DNA of 64,000 nucleotides, from positions 7,769,194-7,833,193 of the forward strand of contig JAQFVV010012420.1 of assembly GCA_028023455.1 (NCBI GenBank), given 5' to 3'. The stretch is from Epiperipatus broadwayi. Its lineage: Eukaryota > Onychophora > Udeonychophora > Euonychophora > Peripatidae. The position numbers and the translations under genes were made by a program. Under the pieces are notes generated by a model. That model was not told the DNA's origin. It did not search any database and saw nothing but the letters and a program-made list of their open reading frames with translations. Below are positions 1 through 13,931 of this stretch, piece by piece (the first letter of the stretch is position 1; each line of letters begins with the position of its first letter).

Positions 1-1202
1 TTCTAGAGTTTAGCTGTAATGTGTCTAAATATTTATATGAAGTAATAATTAAAGAATGTGTGAGTTTATTAAATTTGTTTAAAATTTTATTTTAAAAAAA
101 CATATTCAAAAACTTGGAACAACTATTTTCAATTAGATTTTCTGGATATTTTTCCTCTTTATTACATGACTCGGCGCGATGATAAAATGACAAACTAGAG
201 AACTAAAGTAATTATGAGTCAAAGTTTACCATATTACTTCTGACCTACTGCTAGCATTCTCTTCCTTTTTGAACAACTAAGTGTTTGTTATAGGATTTGT
301 AGTTCAAACTCTCGTTTGTAATTTATAACAAACAAAAAATATTGCTTTCCCAAATTAAATTTTAAATATCTAACATATAGCTTGCTAAATAAATATCATT
401 CCACTTAAGGATCCAAAGCCAAGTCTATATAATTATTTTGATAATAAAACCCAAGATTATAATATAACTCAGAATAAATTGGTCAAATTATTTTTATATA
501 TAATAATAAATAGACTACGTGCGCAATTATAACTCATTATAAAAATTTATGAGACTAGAAGAAGCAGTAATTAACAACGTTCTACTCACCTCATAGAATT
601 CTAATGTCATGAGAAATCTTAGTATGATATAAAAAATACAAATTTTAGTTTTTAGAAAGTGAAACTTATTTTTTTAACTATTTTTTTTTCTAGCTTTAAT
701 CGAGTAAAATTGGAGTGCATCTTTACTTTAATATTAGGAATAATTTCAATTACTTTGTTCTCACTGTTTCATCAAAGTAATATATTTTTCAGAAGATTGG
801 TAACAACTTTCAAAAGTCTTTTTATGCTCAATAATTTAATATGTCCACCAAATAATAAGGGATCGTTCTTGGTTTTCAAAGAAATATCAAGTGTGATATC
901 TGAAAATTATAATTTTGAATATAAATTGCAAAACAACTTTTTACAATTTATCTAAAATGACATTCTCTATAAATGCAATACAAATCAAGCTACAAATTTT
1001 ATTCCATCAACTTGCTAAAAAACATAAAATAACTTTATAAAGCACTGCTCTTTTTTCATTCAATATTTAATATTCAAGAAGTAAACTTACATGTAAAATA
1101 TATGAAACAAATAAAGTATTAGGTAAAATTATTCATTTCAAATCAATAATTGGCATGATAAGTAATTATTTTTTAAGTATATCTATTGGTAGAAAAGCCA
1201 TT
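1..1202. other. AT-rich stretch with no supported gene
   Basis: No recognisable gene. A 98-codon open frame at 659-955 (+) encodes a hydrophobic, low-complexity peptide with no motif I recognise; at this AT content such frames arise by chance. The transmembrane exon of the receptor cyclase could lie anywhere upstream of 7367, but nothing here joins in phase to the exon at 7367. Confidence 0.6.
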
Positions 1203-1702
1203 NNNNNNNNNNNNNNNNNNNNNNNNNNNNNNNNNNNNNNNNNNNNNNNNNNNNNNNNNNNNNNNNNNNNNNNNNNNNNNNNNNNNNNNNNNNNNNNNNN
1301 NNNNNNNNNNNNNNNNNNNNNNNNNNNNNNNNNNNNNNNNNNNNNNNNNNNNNNNNNNNNNNNNNNNNNNNNNNNNNNNNNNNNNNNNNNNNNNNNNNNN
1401 NNNNNNNNNNNNNNNNNNNNNNNNNNNNNNNNNNNNNNNNNNNNNNNNNNNNNNNNNNNNNNNNNNNNNNNNNNNNNNNNNNNNNNNNNNNNNNNNNNNN
1501 NNNNNNNNNNNNNNNNNNNNNNNNNNNNNNNNNNNNNNNNNNNNNNNNNNNNNNNNNNNNNNNNNNNNNNNNNNNNNNNNNNNNNNNNNNNNNNNNNNNN
1601 NNNNNNNNNNNNNNNNNNNNNNNNNNNNNNNNNNNNNNNNNNNNNNNNNNNNNNNNNNNNNNNNNNNNNNNNNNNNNNNNNNNNNNNNNNNNNNNNNNNN
1701 NN
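1203..1702. other. Assembly gap (500 N)
   Basis: Exactly 500 consecutive N. A round number is the usual placeholder for a gap of unknown length, so distances across it are not reliable. Any open frames crossing it are artefacts. Confidence 0.99.
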
Positions 1703-2199
1703 ATTTTCTCCATTATTCAGACTACCCACTTTATATAATCAGAATTATAGTAATATTAATTATTTTAGTTTAGATTACAAGCAATTTTGTAATATTATTA
1801 AATTCAAATATCATTGTCGATTAATTTAAATTTATTTTATTTATTTATATATGTATTTTTTTTACTTCTTTTGTTTATTAATTCCTTTTATTATTGTTAT
1901 ATGTATTATGTTTATCCCTTTTATTTTTAATTGGCTACATGTTGTTGTTGAGCACTTAAATAAATGAATTGAACCGATATGAATTATTATTATTTCACTT
2001 TACTTGTGCTAATTGTAATTTATATATTTAAACGTTTTGAATATTTAATCAAAAAAGGCAATGCAGTTTGTATTATTGTTATAATTTGCTGAGCATATTG
2101 TAAGGAAAAGATTATATGATGACAACTCTACATATTGATAATATAATTGAATTATTAACTTTCTGCATAACAACAACAATCTTTCAATACAACACAAAA

Positions 2200-3200
2200 T
2201 TCTTCTAACAAAATCAAAATATGGTCATGTGCTCACCACTGACATCCTTGCTTAGCAACATTTACATGGGAGAGTTTGAAACCACAGCCATAAATACTGC
2301 CATTTCCATTTAATATGTGACTTCATTATGTTGATGATACATTTGTTGTATTGGCTACATGGTGAAGGATGTTTATAGTCATTCTAAATGCACATCAACA
2401 ATCCATTCCTATCAATTAAATTCACAATGGAATCAGAATGAAAACAAAAATTGACATTCTTAGATGTTCTTGTGACAAGATTCTTTCATGGCAAAATCAA
2501 AATAACAGTTTATAGGAAGACAACACACACTTGTGTTTACTTAGTGTATACATCCAATCACACCAGAAACACAAAATATGGGATTATACTATTCCTATAG
2601 AATAAAGCAAAAGAAGTTTATTTGGGAACCAGTGATTTGAAAATGAAAAATTCTACATAGAATTATCTCTCATGAAGAATGATTATCCATCAGCTGTCAT
2701 TAAGAAAACCTTTAATAGACAACAAATGGAGACACCAAAAGAAAAATCAATTATTGGTTCTGTAGTATATCTATGCATATCAGGAATGGTGGACAAATTA
2801 ATGAAAATCTGCAATCAGTGAAATATTAGAACAATTTTTCAAAGCTATATCACACTTTGAGAAATTCTAACTTCTGCAAAGCCTAAACTTGAAATGCTGA
2901 AAATGAAAAACTGCACCTATGAAATACTGATGTGAATGTAGAAGAAAGTATATTATTGAGACCAGTCACCCTGTTAAAAAGTGATTAAACAAATACAAAC
3001 TAATGGTTAGTCAAGAAAAAACAGATGTGTCTACAGAATAAGCATAAGTTTGATTGGGAAAATACAAAAATATTGGATAGAGATGAAGTGATACAAAGAA
3101 GAAAATTCAAAGAAGCTTCTTATTTGACAATAATAAATAATCCTACATCAACCCAGTATGTCAATAAAAATTGTCTGGAAATCTCTAATTAACCTTGCTC
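2200..3200 (+). mobile_element. Penelope-like retroelement remnant (RT to GIY-YIG C-terminus)
   Basis: Frameshifted, stop-ridden coding remnant. Around 2220-2360 conceptual translation gives SPLTSLLSNIYMGEFE, then YVDDTFVVLA, the RT catalytic motif in the form typical of Penelope-like elements (PLEs). It continues with LTFLDVLVTRFFHGKI, VYRKTTHTCVYL and TSNHTRN (about 2450-2575), the conserved PLE stretch after the palm. Near 3046-3190 HKFDWENTKILDRDEVIQRR, followed by FKEASYL, resembles the end of the PLE GIY-YIG endonuclease. PLEs copy RNA to DNA at a nicked target. The N-terminal half is missing or in the assembly gap. No intact frame survives. Family assignment rests on remembered PLE motifs. 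Confidence 0.8.
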
Positions 3201-3509
3201 TTAGAAATAAGTATTAAAAAAGTTGAAGAAATCAGGAGTATTTGAAGTAACTAGCATAATTAAGTATATAAATTTCTACTGACTGTTGCTTTTGACAGAA
3301 TATCTCAGTTGATTAGAATATTGCCTTAAAATTTGATATTCAAGAATTTCAAACATTGTGTAATCTATTAACCTGTGATGTCTATTTGTCTGTCATTACT
3401 AATAGTTGTTTGTATTTGAAAAGTTTAAATAAAGCTTAAAATTATCTAGACATTCAACATTTAATGATAGATGATGGAATTAATCAATGTATCACAAACT
3501 GTCAGGAAA

Positions 3510-5270
3510 TTACTATTTCCTTTTTCTTTTTAGTAAAGTAGTATCTCTTAATTTTGAAGTAACACTAACACTTGGTTCTTCCAATGATTGTAAAAAGTGA
3601 AAATGATTTCTATGTCTTTTTACTTTTTTACCATTTGAAGTGTGCCTTTTTCTTGTCTCGAAACAATGCTGGTTATTACTCCTGGAAACTATTTTCTCTT
3701 TAACATGTTGCATATCCAACTTTATATCTTTCTTCATCCAAATCAATTTGACTCAATGCACTATCATTAGGCATTTGTCTTTCTCACATCTTATTTGCTT
3801 TAATACAAGACTTTAGCTTCTTTGGAAGCATTATAGCAGTAGACTGACAATCTTTACACCTGACAGCCTGTACAATCTGGCTACTTATACTGTTGCTGCT
3901 TTTGTCTGTTTTTACTGACCCAGACACCTCCCTGAAATTTGTAATACTATTGCAAATCATCTGTATTTTTACTCTTTACTCAAATTCCTATAGGTTGAAA
4001 CCAATTTCTTCCTATGTAATGGCAGTAATTTTATGTTGGCTTTGAGTTTAACTGGTACTATTATCTCGTATATCAATATCATTTCCACTTTTATCCATGA
4101 CTATAATCTCTATTTTTTTCATAGTGTTCTTTTTTTTATTCTTTATTAATTTTACCCAATCCTTTAACTAAATTAATGACATTTTCACATTACTATCAAT
4201 TTTTATATTCAGTTTTTGTCTGAAAATTCATATATTTAAACAAATATGATTATTCTCTATATTATGTTTAATTTTTACTTCAATTTTGCTCTTGACTCTT
4301 CCTCACTAATCCTTTTTTCTAACTTTATGTTTTGTGTGACAAGACAAACACATTGTAAATGTCCAATTTTCCCACAAATGTGGCATTTAGCACGTTAAAA
4401 TTTGCAGGTCTTTTTTAAATGCCCTTTCTTACTTATAACAGTAGCATAAAAAAGACTGTAGGATTTTGACAGCTCATAGTCTGAATATCAGCTTTATTTA
4501 CTGTCATTTTATAAGTTACTATATCTCTATTATTTTTAAATTCTGCAGCATCTTACTTGAGTAATTCTTGTGCTCTACATTTATCCACCAGCAGCTTTTA
4601 TGTCAAGGCCGAAGAGAACTGACTTAACTTATTGTCAGTCATCTTCCATAACCACTGTTCAAGCAGCACATCATCAAATTCAATACAAAATTCCACTTTG
4701 TTTTGTTAACTCCTGCAGTGCTATATTGTAATGTTAATTTATGTAAAATGTAGACATAAACACCCATAGTCGTAAGTGGTTTAAAGTATGTACTTCATTT
4801 TTTAAGCTCGATGGATGCTACTTCTTCTGAGGCCTCAGTTTGCAAAATCTTTTTGCTATTTGCAAAACATCTTTGCCTGTCAACCACATCAATATTGCTA
4901 CTTGTAAGTTGTCATCATCTATCTTATTAATGAAAATATAGTTCTATTTGTAATCCATACATAAATACCAGTGTGCTATACTGTTGACATAAGATTTCTT
5001 AATATTATCATGGAATGTTGTTTTAAAGTTTGTTGTCCAATTTATATATAAATGTCACAGTTCTTTTAATTACAATATTGACACATTATCCATTCATATT
5101 ACTTTTGCCATTTCCACAGGTTCTTCTATCAACTGAAGCCACTCATCTGTACTTGTGTCACCTGCACAACTCTGCTGTGTTTGCAGAGGCTTTACTGTTA
5201 TCTGAAGCCCCGCTGCTGTGTAAACAGGAGATATATACATACCAAATGAGTTGCAGTTAAATAAACAAAC
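3510..5270 (-). pseudogene. Degenerate ORF1/gag-like remnant with a CCHC zinc knuckle
   Basis: Read on the minus strand, this block has several short frames in the same direction. One (about 4325-4400) contains CHICGKIGHLQCVC, a C-x2-C-x4-H-x4-C zinc knuckle as in nucleic-acid-binding gag or LINE ORF1 proteins. Upstream in reading order (about 4900-4750) are LQVAILMWLTGKDVLQIAKR and EVHTLNHLRLWVF; downstream (3746-3513) is a basic, Lys/Arg-rich segment. Stops and frameshifts break it throughout. I cannot tell a LINE ORF1 from an LTR-element gag. It is antisense to the neighbouring PLE remnant and to the host gene, so it is a separate insertion. Confidence 0.55.
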
Positions 5271-5310
5271 AACAATATAAAAATAAATGCATTTATTATA
5301 TTTATAAATA

Positions 5311-7366
<2,056 letters not shown>

Positions 7367-7466
7367 AAAAATGAAGCTCGAAGCCACATTAGCTGATATG
7401 TCGTGGAAAGTTAATTTAGAAGATATTTTGGTTAGCCACGGCAATCTTCACAGCAAAATGTCTCTG
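7367..7466 (+). CDS. Receptor guanylate cyclase exon: juxtamembrane segment
   Basis: A 100-bp internal exon with acceptor ttataattag (tract of about 20 T upstream) and donor ctg|gtaata. It begins with the last base of a split codon and ends in phase 0. It encodes K-MKLEATLADMSWKVNLEDI, then LVSHGNLHSKMSL. The LEATLADMSW stretch corresponds to the conserved segment just inside the membrane in natriuretic peptide receptors (KLEKELASMLWRI in mammals, from memory). The in-frame Met at 7371 is not the initiator: the acceptor and split codon precede it. The end is Ser-rich and would join a further Ser/Thr cluster in the next exon. Confidence 0.88.
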
Positions 7467-7724
7467 GTAATACAATTATAAACTTACAAATTGAATAAAT
7501 GACTGCTAATACGGTAGTTTTCTGCGCCAATATAATTTGTCTTATTCATTTTTTAATTATTTTATCACTCGAATTTCATTATTTCATTAGCAAGTAAACA
7601 TTGGATTATGTTTATTTACAATTTAAAAAGAAGCAAAAAATAGCTAAAATTTTCTTAGTTATAATTAATTATGTTTTCTAAAGTTTCTGCTTATTATTAA
7701 TATTGGCGTCCGTATTGTAACACT

Positions 7725-7968
7725 TGCTTAAGAAATATTAGTCTTAAAAAGAGGCTAGAACTATGCTTAAGAAATATATTTTTTTTCCTCATGTGTCATA
7801 GCATCAGCCGGGACGCGAACCCGTTAACCCGGGACAACTACTCGTAAAGCAGCTGTCAAACCGCTAACCCGGGACAACTACTTGTAAAGCAGCTGTCGCT
7901 GATCTCTCGACCACCAATGCTTGACAAATGCTTAAGAAATATTAGTCTTAAAAAGAGGCTAGAACTAT
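7725..7968. repeat. 39-bp tandem duplication split by a SINE
   Basis: A 40-bp block at 7725-7764 recurs identically at 7929-7968. A third partial copy (TGCTTAAGAAATAT, 7764-7777) directly abuts the SINE. The simplest reading: a 39-bp tandem pair existed, then a SINE inserted in the second unit and duplicated the 14-bp target (7764-7777 and 7929-7942). Confidence 0.85.
7778..7928 (-). mobile_element. tRNA-derived SINE, copy 1 (internally duplicated)
   Basis: On the minus strand the element begins gtcaagcattggtggtcgag, an A-box-like start, passes a B-box-like GGTTCGCGTCC, then a 3' arm ctgatgct that pairs with the 5' agcattg to form an acceptor-like stem. It ends with atgacacatgagg and an A-run (7778-7785 as T on +). 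Flanked by a 14-bp target-site duplication. A segment of about 35 bp (cccgggacaactact...cagctgtc on +) is present twice, making this copy longer than the others. Confidence 0.85.
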
Positions 7969-8994
7969 ATAATAAAATTAAATTAGTCTCGCCATCCCCC
8001 TGCTCCCTTAACTTGTATTTACAATCTCCGTATTCGTGTTTTCAGTTATCCGCGTTTTAAAAAAAATATTCTATTAGAAAAGTTAAAAATTAATAACAAA
8101 AAATAATAAAAAGTTTCTAAACTTATTTTAATTCTTTAGTTCATAATGCAACTTCTGGGCGCTAAGAAACATCATAAGCAAATAGAATGGGTAATTTTCT
8201 ACTATTTGACTGCTCCTTCAATAATGATCCTTTTATTAGTGACTTAATTAAAAAGAAATATTTTATAGGGGGGGGGGAGACAAAATTAATTTGAATGAAG
8301 AATTTTATAACCAACCCAGATTTTACAAAGCAGAAATTCAACAACTTATAAGAACCCTTAAAAAATTATAATTGCTGACACATTGAAAATATCACATGGA
8401 CATGAAAAACGATAACATTAAATTCATTATGATACTCTCTTAAATAATGACAATAATAATTCAAAAGATAGAAGAAATATTTTAATCATTTTTTTCAATA
8501 ATAATGCTAAAATTAAGATATTGGTGTTTTTTTTGATAATTTTAAGATATTGGTGTTTAATATGTTTCATTTATGTAATCGTTTAGATTTGAATAAAGAT
8601 ATCCAGTTGTTGTTTTTTTTATTAAAAAAGAACATTTATTGACTTTGTTTATACATGAACTACATTTTTAACACAGCTTGAGAAAATTTACTCTGTATTA
8701 CTGTAGAGTGGAGTCTTGAGGTGAAGTAAGTTCTATGATTCTTCTTCTTCTATTAGGATGACTTTAGACCATGTTTCTTTATACAGCCTGTCTGGAGCCA
8801 ACATTCTGTCTCTAATGCTGATGCTCTTAATCAATGTTTTGAAGGTCCAATATCCAATTTAGTCAATTTATAGCAATCTTTGCTATCTTAAGGTAATATA
8901 TTAGATTGGAAAATCTTAAAATGTTTTATGAATATTTGAACTCATGAAGTCGCTATATAATATTAATAATGTTTCTATTGCTCCAATTTTTAAA

Positions 8995-10030
8995 AAATAA
9001 AGGGATAGATAAGATTGCAGCAATTATCAAGAAACATCATTGTTATCCAGTACAAGGAAGATACTTTCAAAGATTTTATTAAATAGCTCACTTTGAGTGA
9101 TAGATTAACTAACTATCAGAGACTCAGTACTGATTCAGAAAATCAAGACATTTTTTATTGTCAAGCAACAGAAATAAAAGAGTCAGCAACAACCTAATGA
9201 TTTATATAATGCTTTCATTAATTTGATCCAAAATTTTGACTCAAATAATAAACAGGTCTGTGACATTATTTGAAATGAATTGTTTGTGCATCAAGGTTTA
9301 TTTTTATATACAGTTTCTACCTGATAGAATAAGAAAAGTGTTATTACTATGAAGAAAACTTGATTTTTTTTTTTTTTAAATAGTTTAAGCAAGAATGAAT
9401 ACTAATTCCAGTTTTGTTTTCAATTTTTATGATAGTGATATTGGGCACAGTTTTTAATCAGTCATTTAATAACAAAAATGTTTCACAAGAATTACAGTAA
9501 GATAATGATTGTGCTATTCTTATTAATACAAAATGTGATTTACAGAATGTATTTAATAAATTTTGACATATATCAAAAACTTTCATTTTATAATTAATGA
9601 ACTTAAGAAAAATTTTCAGCAACTTTTAGCATGACTGGTTATTAATATAAGAATAAATTGAATATTTTTTTGATAGCTTTTTAAGTACAAAAATAAGATT
9701 AACTGTTGAGGTACAATACAGATTCTGTAAACTGCTGCTTTTAGAAGTTAAAAGATAGAGTATTTCATCACAGTAATATATTTATTGCAATTAAATTAGT
9801 TATATAGAGAGCTATTATTTTACCTAATTTATTATATGAAAGAGAGACTTGGATTTCTATTGATATAACATAAAGGTATTAAAAAAATTTCATTTAAAAA
9901 TGCTGTGTAAAATTCAAAAAATAAAATTCCAAGTCATCAATCATTAAGTTTTGAAGTTTCTTGATGAGATGCTGTGGAGTCTCTCATTGTAAACTGATTG
10001 TGTCATTGGGTTGGACATGTGAAATAAATA
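8995..10030 (+). mobile_element. LINE fragment (endonuclease-RT type), heavily decayed
   Basis: No intact frame, but conceptual translation across shifts shows the RT signature order of the widespread RTE/CR1-like invertebrate LINEs. DCSNYQETSLLSSTRKILSK (about 9012-9075) corresponds to C-x-NYRGISLLS-x-x-GKI; LYNAFINLIQNFDS (about 9205) to YIAFIDLTKAFD; then a palm/thumb tail with LLYERETW-like ETWI near 9850 and a GWTC segment near 10010 (QLRWVGHV region). Lies in intron 1 of the receptor cyclase, same strand. Clade assignment is loose. Confidence 0.6.
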
Positions 10031-10559
10031 AACAATATATTTTTTAAAATTATTGAAACTTGAATATGATTTTTTTTAGAAACATACCCACTTATACTAT
10101 AAAGATTATCTCAAAAATATTTTAAAGAGGTACCTATATTGTTTTCATTAGAAATATGTCAATGATGATAAAATACAATGAAGAGTTACATTTAAATAAT
10201 ATGTAGATATCTTTTAGAAAGAAAAGTTAGCTGAATAAATTAAATGAAAGCATTGCAAAATATTAAAGAAGTATAATAATGGATAACATACTTTATATGT
10301 TGGCATGATTAAAAGTTTATAAAGTCATCATAAAACTCATCTTTACATTAATAATTTTTTTTCTTCTTGGTGTTGGAATGTCCATACTTATTGTGAGTTT
10401 TTTTTAATAAATCATTAACTTTCTAATATAATCCAATCATATTGACATATCTTTTCCACTTTCATTTCAGAAAAGATTTTAAAAGGCAGTTTTTATCTTT
10501 TAAATAAAAAGGGTATGGAGATAAATTTTTGGTTTTTTTTTTTCACTTTAACAATTTTA

Positions 10560-11210
10560 TGCACCTTTTAATCTTGAAAAAAGATTGATTATGATGAATT
10601 AGAAGAAGTTAACAGTTACAAATGCCTTGGTCAGATTATTAATACAGATGGGAACATAATGGATGAAATTAATCATAGAATTAAACTTGGTTGGAGTGCT
10701 TTTGGTAGAAATAACTTGATACTAAAAGGAAATATGCCTGTGTTTGAAAAAGAAGGTTTTTAATAAATGTGTTTTCCCAGTTCTTACTTATGGATCTGAG
10801 ACTTGGACACTTAATAGAAGAGCAATACAGAGACTTCAAATCACTCAAAGAAGTATGGAGAAATGCATGTTGGGAGTAACAAGAAGAGATCGAAAACGCA
10901 ATGTATGGGTAAGAGAACAAACAGGTGTTACTGATCTTCTTGAAAAAATTAAAAGACTGAAGTGGAGTTGTGCTGAACATATTGCTAGAAGAGATGATAA
11001 TAGATGGACAATTGAAATTTTAAACTGGATTCCAAGAGATTGTAAAAGACCCAGAAAGAAACCACATGTGAGATGGATGGATGAAATAAGAAAGTGTGCA
11101 GGGGTGATGTGGAGAAGAGAAGCTAAAGATCAGAAAAGATGGATTGAACTTGGAGAGACCTTCATCCTGCAGTGGACTGATAATGGTTGCTGATGATGAT
11201 GAATCTTGAA
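10560..11210 (+). mobile_element. LINE 3' fragment (RT C-terminus, RTE-like)
   Basis: Two frames joined by a small deletion near 10737. The first gives DYDELEEVNSYKCLGQIINT and IKLGWSAFGRNNLILKGNMP; the second (10744-11193) gives VFNKCVFPVLTYGSETWTLN and later RPRKKPHVRWMDEIRKCAG. The last is the typical C-terminus of RTE-like LINEs, often mis-annotated as host protein. By comparison with the minus-strand relative at 52917-53240, two bases are missing between MP and CLK. The 3' end runs into TGATGATGAT after the stop, a common RTE tail. This is the best preserved LINE fragment here. Confidence 0.85.
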
Positions 11211-13254
11211 AAAGAAGAAAAATAAAATCAAAAAATTAAAGAAAAAACCACTTTATTGTCAAATTAATTACTTTATTTTTGTTAGTTATTTTTATTGATG
11301 TCCTTTTTTTAATTTTTTGCTAAAATATTTTTTTGATACATACTAACTATTATAAGTGTATATTTATACTATATATAAATGTTGAAAAAATATGAACTAT
11401 ATAATATGTAAATCACATACACATTATATAGTTCATTATTATCTGTGATTTTCATATCCACAACAAGGTTTACATGTAAATGTTATCATGGATACAGAAG
11501 GATTACTGTAGTTATTGCATTTGTTTTTTATGAGTAAGATAAGCACATATTATTGGTATGCAATGTGTACAAACTATATACAAGAAGTGTGGAAAACTTC
11601 TGTGAATTAATGTATTTAAATGTAAAGTGAAAATACTTTTTCAAGTAACTGAAAAATTCATAAATAAGTTCAGATTCCCCCCCCCCCCAGATAATTAACC
11701 ATCTAATAATGGTAGGATTACTGAATGAATATATAAATACTCTTGATTGGATGATACGTTAATCTAACAACAATTTTAATACAAAATACTTTTTCACAAA
11801 TAATTGGCTATCTTATTTAAATGAGATATTTATTTTATATAGCGCGATGTTTTTGAATTGTAATAAACTAATAATCAGCTTTTTAAGCTAATGAGGTATT
11901 CATTTATTGTTAAGATCCACAAAGTGCATGTGCATTAGCTTAAAAAGCTGATTATTAGTTTAATACTACTATTTGTAAGTTTTTAATTTTATCATTTATC
12001 TTTTTCACATGTCTTGAATTATGATTCAGTAATGTGTGATGAAATAGAAGTTTAATATATATATATATATATATATATGAAATTAAGCTTATATCTAAAA
12101 CAATGCATATTTGAAGTTAAATAATAAGATGTGCTATATGGCTTAGTTGAAAAAAATGTATGTTCCTAATGTATCTATAGTGTGGGAAGTTGGCCTAGCT
12201 TCTAAGCTGCTGAATAATTGTGATAGGATTAAATTAAAGGTGAATGTTACATTGATAAAATCAAAGGCTTACAATGCATACTATTGTGCAATGGTTGTAT
12301 GCCTCTCCCAGGTATTAAAAGTGGATAAAAACTTATCCCTATCTTGCCTGAGAGTGGCATGATAAAAGTTCAGCTGCACTGATAAAAACAAATGTTTATA
12401 AATACTAGTATTTGTTTTTAACACTGTTTACTAAACTAAAATAAAGGAAAATACTACAAACTTTAACATAATAATATTTGTCCTCAATTAGTTAAAAGAG
12501 TAATCGTGTAGTTGTTGCAGAAATAATAGGATAATGCATGATTGCAATAGAATTGAGCTAAAATGAAAGATTTATTGAAATAATAACAAATCTGGAAAAT
12601 GTATATGATATATTCTTTATTATGATTAATTATATATATATATAATTTCCATTTGACCATACATTCTTGAAATACAAGTATAAAGATATCTAAATAAAAC
12701 AAATGACTCTTAAGATGTATTTGCATATATTGTAAATCTAAACTTTATATATAACTAGATACACACACACACACATATATATATAATAGTTTTGTATACA
12801 AATAAGGCTGTCCACATTTAAATTTATGGATAGTAATGAATTGCATTAGAATATATGCTTTTAATACAGGAGTATTTATATGCTATATATACATATTGAA
12901 ATTCAGTAAAATATATATAGAGATATAAGGACATTTTTTATATTTAATGTCAAATAAAAATTTAAAATGTAGAAAACTTTTTTGTGTGTTTTCATTAATT
13001 TCTAATTTTATTGTTTTTATTTTTTCAAACTTTGGTATAAATAGAATTATGGAAATTATAGATAAACTGTTATACTTATTGCATATTAGTTTTTACTTTT
13101 TTTATAATTTTCTTTAACAATTATTATTATAATATAATCTAAAATCAATGCATATATATATATTGCACATACACATTTATAATTCAAAATTCTATTTATT
13201 ATTTTTTTTACATGTGCATAAAATGTATTCTTATATAAAAACATATATATTTAG
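11210..13254. other. Intron 1 remainder, AT-rich
   Basis: Contains TA microsatellites (12056-12078, 12636-12646, 12772-12784), a C12 run at 11677-11688 and the inverted repeat at 11865-11961. A slightly less AT-rich block at 12140-12365 has an open frame of 71 codons without recognisable motifs; I do not call it a gene. Confidence 0.55.
11865..11961. repeat. Perfect 29-bp inverted repeat
   Basis: Arms 11865-11893 and 11933-11961 are exact reverse complements over 29 bp, separated by 39 bp. Each arm contains an internal aagctttt-like palindrome. No terminal duplication seen. Could extrude as a stem-loop. Confidence 0.9.
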
Positions 13255-13317
13255 AAAAGTCAAGCATCCACGAAGACTGGTCAAGGTCAGATTTTTACGA
13301 AAATTGGCACTTACAAG
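13255..13317 (+). CDS. Receptor guanylate cyclase micro-exon: start of kinase-homology domain
   Basis: A 63-bp exon (21 codons, phase 0-0) with acceptor atatttag|aaa and donor tacaag|gtatgg. It encodes KSQASTKTG, then QGQIFTKIGTYK, which runs directly into GNIVAIK of the next exon. QIFTKIGxYKG is the invertebrate receptor-cyclase counterpart of the segment before the KHD lysine (QIFANTGHFKGNVVAIK in mammals). An overlapping longer open frame (13148-13375) is in a different frame and is a shadow. The exon is found by fit: phase matches on both sides and it supplies exactly the missing family segment. Its Ser/Thr residues, with those of the preceding exon, match the region phosphorylated in mammalian NPRs (inference). 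Confidence 0.85.
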
Positions 13318-13891
13318 GTATGGAACAATTGTAATTAGTATTTTAAACAGTAAGAACTCAATTAATATGATATAATAAAAACTTTATAATGCAAATAATT
13401 GGTTCCAGAAAGTTATTTATAATATTCAATTATTGCAACTTACATTGAAATACATATTTTTAAACATAAGCTACTCCAAATCCATAGCCATCCAAACCAC
13501 CATTTAACAGAAAAAATATAATATATATATATATATATTGATTTACATACTGTAGGTTTAAATTTAATGAAAATAAAATCCAACTTTTAAAAGCATCCAA
13601 TAAAAAATAAAACAAGTTAACATAATAAAAATTTGCAAATTATTACTTAGCCTAAGCACATTGTTTGCTATTTTGTTTGGAGATAATTTTTTCTTAAGAC
13701 CACATTTTAACTCATTTTTTTTCTAGTTTGCATTAACAAATAATGACAATCTTTAAAAACATAAATAAATTTACACTTAATACAGGCAAAACTCTCCATA
13801 CAGTAGTGCCAATCAGTGCCAGCAAGAGTAATCAATGGATGCCATAAGGCTTGTGCATAAAATCCCCATCTAATGCCTACTCATCCAATAT

Positions 13892-13931
13892 CCCCAGACT
13901 AGTTTCTGGCTTGAGGCCTTCATCAGTGAGG
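13892..13931 (-). ncRNA. Hammerhead ribozyme-like motif in left arm of foldback 1
   Basis: Minus-strand order: CCTCA (stem I 5'), CTGATGA core, GGC-loop-GCC stem II, GAAA, minimal stem III A-CTAG-T, C at the cleavage position, TGGGG (stem I 3'). CCTCA pairs with TGGGG with one G-U. The one flaw is an A-A mismatch at the base of stem II. Structure read by eye; activity is not known. Confidence 0.6.

Noticed and set aside
659-955. 98-codon hydrophobic frame as the receptor's transmembrane exon
   Set aside because: No receptor-cyclase sequence after the hydrophobic stretch and no donor in the phase required by the exon at 7367.
1155-1829. Frames spanning the N run
   Set aside because: They exist only because N codons are read through.
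7778-7928. Functional tRNA gene
   Set aside because: Target duplications, A-tail, internal duplication and deletions in sister copies show retroposed SINE copies and not tRNA genes.
13148-13375. 75-codon plus-strand frame overlapping the micro-exon
   Set aside because: Different frame from the conserved QIFTKIGTYK segment; the overlap is a shadow.
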